A stretch of 64,000 nucleotides of DNA, taken from positions 206,445 through 270,444 of the forward strand of contig NZ_VLKU01000007.1 in the NCBI RefSeq assembly GCF_007830335.1, given 5' to 3'. The first letter of the stretch is position 1, and each line of letters starts with the position of its first letter. The DNA is from Paracoccus sulfuroxidans (GTDB lineage Bacteria > Pseudomonadota > Alphaproteobacteria > Rhodobacterales > Rhodobacteraceae). Shown piece after piece: positions 55,594 through 64,000 of this stretch. The notes under the pieces were generated by a model that saw only the letters and a list, made by a program, of their open reading frames with translations, did no database searches and had not been told where the DNA came from. The position numbers and the translations under genes were made by a program.

Positions 55594-56319
55594 CTAGCGC
55601 AGTCCGGCGCGCATCCGTGTCACGACGGCCTGCACCGCGCGCCCGGCGTGGCCCTTGATCAGCCATGAATTTGCGAAGGCGACAATCGCCAGCGCCTCAA
55701 GCCAGAAGACCGGATGATAGGGCGCAAGGGCCCGGCCCAATCCGGGGATCAGCTTGAGCAGCACGATCGCAACCATCGAGGACAGGATGATGCCCCCGCA
55801 GATGCGATAGACCGCGTTCTGCCGCCGTTTCCTGGGTTTCGAGGTATCGCCGCGCACGAACAGGATCAGGCAGAAGACCGACAAAGCGCCGAAGAACAGC
55901 GCCGCACCAATCCAGTGCAGCGCCTCGGAGGTCGTGTTGCCGAAGATCTGTTGCAGCACCGTCTGCGGCCAGCCCGGCGGCGGGACGATCGGGGCCATCG
56001 CCGTCAGCGCCGCGCCGATTGCGCCGGTCCGCGCGGTGGCGCGGTCGGTGATCCGTTCGCCGGGCAGGGGCAGATAACCCTTGTAGCTCCACAGGAACAC
56101 CGCGATGGCGCAGAGCGTGCCCACCATGATGCTGCCCATAGCCGTATAATAGTAGGCCGAGATGCTGTTTCGCATGCCCTGCTGGAAACCGATGCTCCAG
56201 CCGATCAGGGCGGCGGGCAGCAGAAATCCCATCAGCCCGATAGAGCGCCGCTGGCTTTCATAGGATTGCACCAGCTGGTTGGCACGTTCCTGCAGCAGAT
56301 GAAGCGCGGAAGGGGTCAT
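55594..56319 (-). CDS. Membrane protein of unknown function (DUF998-like topology)
   Basis: 241 aa from MTPSALHLLQERANQL, with six predicted helices: IGLMGFLLPAALIGWSIGF, AMGSIMVGTLCAIAVFLW, TGAIGAALTAMAPIV, LHWIGAALFFGALSVFCLILF, ICGGIILSSMVAIVLLKLI and VFWLEALAIVAFANSWLI. A GTG eight codons upstream (56343) is an alternative start. I do not recognise a specific family; the layout resembles DUF998/frataxin-like integral proteins without a known role. Confidence 0.72.
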   Translation of the reverse strand: MTPSALHLLQERANQLVQSYESQRRSIGLMGFLLPAALIGWSIGFQQGMRNSISAYYYTAMGSIMVGTLCAIAVFLWSYKGYLPLPGERITDRATARTGAIGAALTAMAPIVPPPGWPQTVLQQIFGNTTSEALHWIGAALFFGALSVFCLILFVRGDTSKPRKRRQNAVYRICGGIILSSMVAIVLLKLIPGLGRALAPYHPVFWLEALAIVAFANSWLIKGHAGRAVQAVVTRMRAGLR

Positions 56320-56380
56320 CAAGGGAACTCTGAAACGGGTCACTCGTTGATCAGGATTGCAGAAACACCAAAGGCTGCCA

Positions 56381-57019
56381 ATGGCACAGATGCTGCTTTA
56401 CCGCCGTCGCGGCTGGGGCTCGGCACTGATCGAGGTGCAACTGGCGTGGTACGGGATGCCCGTCGATCTGGTCGAGGTGGGCGACGTGTTCCGCGACGCG
56501 GAGGAGCGTGAGAGGCTGATCCGCATCAACCCCGCAGGTCAGGTTCCGGCGCTGGTCCTGCCGGATGGCCGGTTGATGACCGAAAGCGCGGCGATCACGC
56601 TGCATCTGGCGGATCTGGCAGGCAGCGCCGATCTGGTGCCCCAGCCCGCCGCGCCCGAGCGGGCTGATTTCCTGCGCTGGCTGATCTTCATCGTGGCGCA
56701 GATCTATCCCTGCTTCACCTTTGGCGATGCGCCCGCGCGCTATGTCACCGACCCGCAGGCGCAGGAAGAGATGCAGCAGCGCATCTTCGCGCGCGCCGAG
56801 CAGATGTGGCTGGCGTTAGGGCAGGCAGCATCCGCCGACGGGCCGTGGTTTCTGGGCGAAAGGTTTTCCGCGCTGGATCTGTATCTGGGCGTGATGGGGC
56901 ATTGGGAACCGGGGCTTGAGTGGTTCCGCACGCATCTGCCCCGCGTGGATGCCATCCGGCAGGCGGTCCAGGGCGAACCCCGGCTTGCACCGGCGTTCGC
57001 AGCCAATTTCGACGACTAG
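56381..57019 (+). CDS. Glutathione S-transferase family protein
   Basis: 212 aa with an N-terminal thioredoxin-like domain (MLLYRRRGWGSALIEVQLAWYGMP, INPAGQVPALVLPDGRLMTESAAITLHLAD, where the ES pair binds glutathione) and an all-helical C-terminal domain (GPWFLGERFSALDLYLGVM). The start at 56381 follows AAAGG. The subfamily and substrate are not clear. Confidence 0.88.
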   Translation: MAQMLLYRRRGWGSALIEVQLAWYGMPVDLVEVGDVFRDAEERERLIRINPAGQVPALVLPDGRLMTESAAITLHLADLAGSADLVPQPAAPERADFLRWLIFIVAQIYPCFTFGDAPARYVTDPQAQEEMQQRIFARAEQMWLALGQAASADGPWFLGERFSALDLYLGVMGHWEPGLEWFRTHLPRVDAIRQAVQGEPRLAPAFAANFDD

Positions 57020-57022
57020 CGC

Positions 57023-57718
57023 TCAGGCGCGGGCGGGAAGCTCGGCCAGAATGGCGCGCGCGGCAGCGGCCGGGTCGGCGGCCTGCCAGATCGGGCGGCC
57101 GACGACGATGTGATCGGCCCCGGCAGAGATTGCGGTGGCGGGGGTCTCGATCCGCTTCTGGTCGCCCGCGTCGCTACCTGCTGGACGCACGCCCGGGGTC
57201 ACGATCAGCCGACCACTGGATTCGGGCAGGGCGCGGATCATCGCGGCCTCACGCGGGCTGGCGATGACGCCATCGGCCCCGGCCTCGAAGGCGCGGGCGG
57301 CGCGGGTGGCGGTGATCTCGGCCAGATCGCCCGGCACGATCAGCCCGGCGTCCAGATCGGCGCGGTCCAGCGAGGTCAGGATGGTCACGGCGAGGATCTT
57401 CAGATCCTTGCCCTTCGCGCCCTCTTTCGCGGCGCGCACCACATGGGGGTCGCCATGGACGGTCAGGAAGTCCAGATCGAACTGGGCGAGACCGCGCACG
57501 GCGGCCTCGACCGTCGCGCCGATGTCGAACAGCTTCATGTCCAGAAAGATGCGTTTGCCATGTTCCTGCTTCAGCTCATTGGCCAGCGCCAGCCCGCCAC
57601 CGGTCAGCATGCCAAGGCCGATCTTGTAGAAACTGACGGCCTCACCCAGCTGCTCGGCCAGTTGAAGGCCGGCAAGTGCATTCGGCACGTCCAGCGCCAC
57701 GATCAGACGGTCGTCCAT
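57023..57718 (-). CDS. pyrF: Orotidine 5'-phosphate decarboxylase
   Basis: 231 aa, last step of UMP synthesis. It has LIVALDVPNALAGL, the catalytic FLDMKLFDIGATV (Lys/Asp), FLTVHGDP, VTPGVRPAGSDAGDQKR and ADHIVVGRPIWQA. The ATG at 57718 has GAGGTGG upstream and is preferred over the GTG two codons earlier (57724). It is convergent with the GST gene and divergent from clpB. Confidence 0.95.
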   Translation of the reverse strand: MDDRLIVALDVPNALAGLQLAEQLGEAVSFYKIGLGMLTGGGLALANELKQEHGKRIFLDMKLFDIGATVEAAVRGLAQFDLDFLTVHGDPHVVRAAKEGAKGKDLKILAVTILTSLDRADLDAGLIVPGDLAEITATRAARAFEAGADGVIASPREAAMIRALPESSGRLIVTPGVRPAGSDAGDQKRIETPATAISAGADHIVVGRPIWQAADPAAAARAILAELPARA

Positions 57719-57772
57719 TTCCACCTCGGGGCCATGTTTGAAACGGGCCGCTTATAGGACGGAACCCTATGC

Positions 57773-57802
57773 CTTGAAACCCCGTTTTCCCCTGCCCATC
57801 TG
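57773..57802 (+). promoter_or_regulatory. Candidate RpoH (heat-shock) promoter for clpB
   Basis: CTTGAA at 57773-57778 followed after 16 bases by CCCATCTG (57795-57802), close to the sigma-32 pattern CTTGAA...CCCCATNT. It is about 70 bases before the clpB start. Confidence 0.45.
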
Positions 57803-57874
57803 TCATGCAGGACCCCACCCGGACCGTGCCGACATCGGGCGATTCACTCGGGGTTGCCAGGAAAGGAATTCTTC

Positions 57875-60502
<2,628 letters not shown>

Positions 60503-60524
60503 TCGCGGTCAATCGGCAAGAAAC

Positions 60525-60553
60525 GGGCAGGTGGGCAACCACCTGCCCTTTTT
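60525..60553 (+). terminator. Rho-independent terminator after clpB
   Basis: GGGCAGGTGG (60525-60534), loop GCAA, CCACCTGCCC (60539-60548), then a run of five T. Confidence 0.95.
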
Positions 60554-60613
60554 CATGCGCAATTTGATGCGCCGCCAGATGACGGATGGCAGGCGCGATG
60601 AAACCATGCTTGA

Positions 60614-62287
<1,674 letters not shown>

Positions 62288-62336
62288 TCGCTCACGCGAA
62301 ATTGGCTCGGCTGTGAGGCCGGGCGGTGTCATCATG

Positions 62337-62363
62337 GGACGACTGCCAAAACAGCGGTCGTCC
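62337..62363 (+). other. Stem-loop between pgm and msrP
   Basis: Ten continuous pairs (62337-62346 with 62354-62363, one G-U), loop CAAAACA, 20 bases before the msrP start. It could end the pgm transcript weakly or regulate msrP; no U-run follows. Confidence 0.5.
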
Positions 62364-62383
62364 AAGGCAGAAGGGATCGCCCG

Positions 62384-63280
62384 ATGAAGCTGACATGGTC
62401 CCAGGTGACACCGGAAGCCACCTATCTGAGCCGCCGCAGCTTCATTGCCGCGGGGGCGGCGGTGATTGCCTCGCCCGCGTTTGGCCTGTCCGGCAAGCCC
62501 TCGGCCTTTTCGACCGAGGAACAGCAGAACACGCTGGATGAGATCACCAACTATAACAACTTCTATGAATTCGGCACCGGCAAGACCGATCCGGCACGGA
62601 ACGCGGGGGCGCTGAAGACCTCGCCATGGTCGATCGAGATCGGCGGCATGGTCGACCGCCCCGGCAGCTATGGGGTCGAGGATCTGGCCCCCGATTCCGC
62701 TTTGGAAGAGCGGATCTATCGCCTGCGCTGCGTCGAGGCCTGGTCGATGGTCATTCCCTGGCTGGGGGTGACGCTGGCCAGCGTGCTGGAAAAGGCGGGT
62801 GTGCAGTCGGGTGCGAAATATGTCTCGTTCCAGACGGCCGTGCGTCCTGATGAGATGCCGGGACTTCGCGGCGGCTATATCGAATGGCCCTATCGTGAGG
62901 GGCTGCGCCTTGATGAGGCGATGCATCCGCTGACGATTCTGGCGACCGGCCTCTATGGCAAGGTGCTGCCCAACCAGAACGGCGCGCCGATCCGGCTGGT
63001 GGTGCCGTGGAAGTATGGGTTCAAGTCGATCAAGTCGATTGTCGCGATCACCCTGACTGATCAACAGCCCCAGACCAGCTGGCAGATGCTGCAGCCCAGC
63101 GAATACGGCTTCTATGCCAATGTGAATCCCACGGTCGACCATCCGCGCTGGTCGCAGGCCACCGAACGCCGCATCGGCGCGGGCCTGTTCGGCGGCCGGG
63201 AAGAGACGCTGATGTTCAACGGCTATGCTGAGCAGGTGGCCAGTCTCTATTCCGGAATGGATCTGGCCAAGAACTATTAG
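62384..63280 (+). CDS. msrP: Protein-methionine-sulfoxide reductase catalytic subunit MsrP (YedY)
   Basis: 298 aa periplasmic molybdopterin enzyme repairing oxidised methionines. It has a Tat signal ([13 protein letters not shown], 14-26), the molybdenum ligand Cys116 in [15 protein letters not shown], the cofactor-binding [20 protein letters not shown] and [10 protein letters not shown]. The stop and the msrQ start are directly adjacent (63280/63281). It uses mono-MPT cofactor, so does not need MobA. Confidence 0.96.
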   Translation: MKLTWSQVTPEATYLSRRSFIAAGAAVIASPAFGLSGKPSAFSTEEQQNTLDEITNYNNFYEFGTGKTDPARNAGALKTSPWSIEIGGMVDRPGSYGVEDLAPDSALEERIYRLRCVEAWSMVIPWLGVTLASVLEKAGVQSGAKYVSFQTAVRPDEMPGLRGGYIEWPYREGLRLDEAMHPLTILATGLYGKVLPNQNGAPIRLVVPWKYGFKSIKSIVAITLTDQQPQTSWQMLQPSEYGFYANVNPTVDHPRWSQATERRIGAGLFGGREETLMFNGYAEQVASLYSGMDLAKNY

Positions 63281-63925
63281 ATGGTCAGCACCCTGAACTC
63301 CTGGTTGCGGCGTGTGCCGATCTGGCTGGTCTGGGTGCTGGGGCTGATTCCGCTGGCCCTGCTGATCTGGGACACCTTCACCGGCAATCTGGGAATCGAG
63401 CCGGTTCGCGACATCGAGCATCGGCTGGGCCGCACCGCCATCTATTTCCTGATCGCGACGCTGGCGGTGACGCCGCTGCTGCGACTCGCGCGGCTGAACC
63501 TGATGCGGTTCCGGCGCGCGCTTGGGCTGATCTGCTTTACCTATGTGATCTGCCATCTGCTGGCCTGGGTGGTCTTCGACATGTCCTTCCTTTGGGCGCA
63601 GATGCTGAAAGACGTGACAAAGCGGCCCTATCTGATCTTCGGGATGCTGGCCTTTCTTATGCTGCTGGCTTTGGCGGTGACGTCGAACAACCTCTCGGTC
63701 CGCCGGATGGGCCGCAAATGGCGAGAGCTGCACCGGCTGACCTATCCGGCGGCGATTCTGGCAGCGATGCATTGGCTCTGGGCGCTGAAAGTCTGGGAAT
63801 CATGGCCGCTGACGATTCTTTTCACGGTCGTCCTGCTGCTTTCCCTACGAATCCCGGTCGTTCAGCGCGTGTTTTCCGGGTCTCGGGGCGGTTCGGCGGG
63901 TGTGAGGAATCGTGATTTGTCATGA
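63281..63925 (+). CDS. msrQ: Heme-binding membrane subunit MsrQ (YedZ)
   Basis: 214 aa membrane protein with six helices, passing quinol or flavin electrons to MsrP. It belongs to the ferric-reductase-like fold: LGRTAIYFLIATLAVTPLLRLARLNLMRFRRALGLICFTYVICHLLAWVVFDM carries one heme His and AAILAAMHWLWALKVWESWP another. The ATG follows the msrP stop without a gap. The last 75 bases of the window (63926-64000) hold no gene that I can support. Confidence 0.94.
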   Translation: MVSTLNSWLRRVPIWLVWVLGLIPLALLIWDTFTGNLGIEPVRDIEHRLGRTAIYFLIATLAVTPLLRLARLNLMRFRRALGLICFTYVICHLLAWVVFDMSFLWAQMLKDVTKRPYLIFGMLAFLMLLALAVTSNNLSVRRMGRKWRELHRLTYPAAILAAMHWLWALKVWESWPLTILFTVVLLLSLRIPVVQRVFSGSRGGSAGVRNRDLS

Positions 63926-64000
63926 ATTTGGGATATTTGTGTGTGATGATTCTGGAGTTGGGTTGTTGTTGTGGGAATTTGCGGCGGGGAGCCGCCTGAA

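Noticed and set aside
63926..64000. A G/T-rich tail with a short GGCGG...CCGCC stem at the end of the window.
   Set aside because: No coding frame or clear signal can be supported before the sequence ends.

Overview
The window is GC-rich, densely coding DNA from an alphaproteobacterium of the Rhodobacterales, most likely a Paracoccus. The evidence is the gene order hemJ-rho-mnmE-mnmG-rsmG-parA-parB, the glutathione-linked formaldehyde oxidation genes next to xoxF-xoxG-xoxJ (the P. denitrificans flh/xox arrangement), and alphaproteobacterial versions of ParB, ThiO and RpmJ. I see no insertion sequence, phage gene, CRISPR array or rRNA gene. The only gene-free stretch over 300 bases is 4773-5310.

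Layout. 1-2296: 5' part of a selenocysteine-containing formate dehydrogenase alpha subunit (minus strand), with an in-frame UGA at codon 200 followed by a SECIS-like hairpin. 2458-4772: gbcA-gbcB, a Rieske glycine betaine demethylase and its reductase. 4773-5310: a gap with at least seven DnaA-box-like sites and an AT-rich end, a good candidate chromosomal origin. 5311-12534: hemJ, rho, mnmE, mnmG, rsmG, parA, parB, with two parS sites embedded in mnmG and rsmG. 12667-17600: hrcA-grpE divergent from rph-rdgB-ridA-hemW-ybaN-like. 17783-19962: a polar amino-acid ABC importer. 20051-23933: gfa, adhC, a ClpP-like protease with a nine-Asp N-terminus, a GNAT, fghA. 24110-35161: xoxF-xoxG-xoxJ plus a set of PQQ-associated accessory genes (CXXCW-type protein, beta-propellers, SRPBCC protein, unusual substrate-binding protein, ABC exporter, exported unknowns). 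35269-36604: wrbA, mobA. 36601-44112: ten tightly overlapping thiamine genes on the minus strand behind a TPP riboswitch. 44186-46374: ugd and a UDP-uronate epimerase. 46547-49998: ketoglutarate semialdehyde dehydrogenase, HAD hydrolase, HpcH/HpaI aldolase, aroQ. 50249-52606: a caspase-fold/peptidoglycan-binding exported protein and a small transporter. 52696-57019: rpmJ, tRNA-Val(GAC), and a block of small metabolic and membrane genes. 57023-63925: pyrF, clpB, pgm, msrP-msrQ.

How the genes fit together. The left half reads as a one-carbon oxidation route: XoxF (lanthanide/PQQ alcohol dehydrogenase, electrons to cytochrome XoxG) makes formaldehyde from methanol, GbcAB releases formaldehyde from betaine, Gfa-AdhC-FghA convert it through glutathione adducts to formate, and the selenoprotein formate dehydrogenase would finish the oxidation to CO2. 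The region 4.8-12.5 kb is an origin/partition neighbourhood. The thiamine operon combines thiazole synthesis (thiO, thiS, thiG, thiF), coupling (thiD, thiE) and pyrimidine salvage (thiX, thiY, thiZ, tenA) with no thiC in the window.

Limits: all calls come from reading the sequence and translations. No database search, alignment, fold or skew calculation was run.
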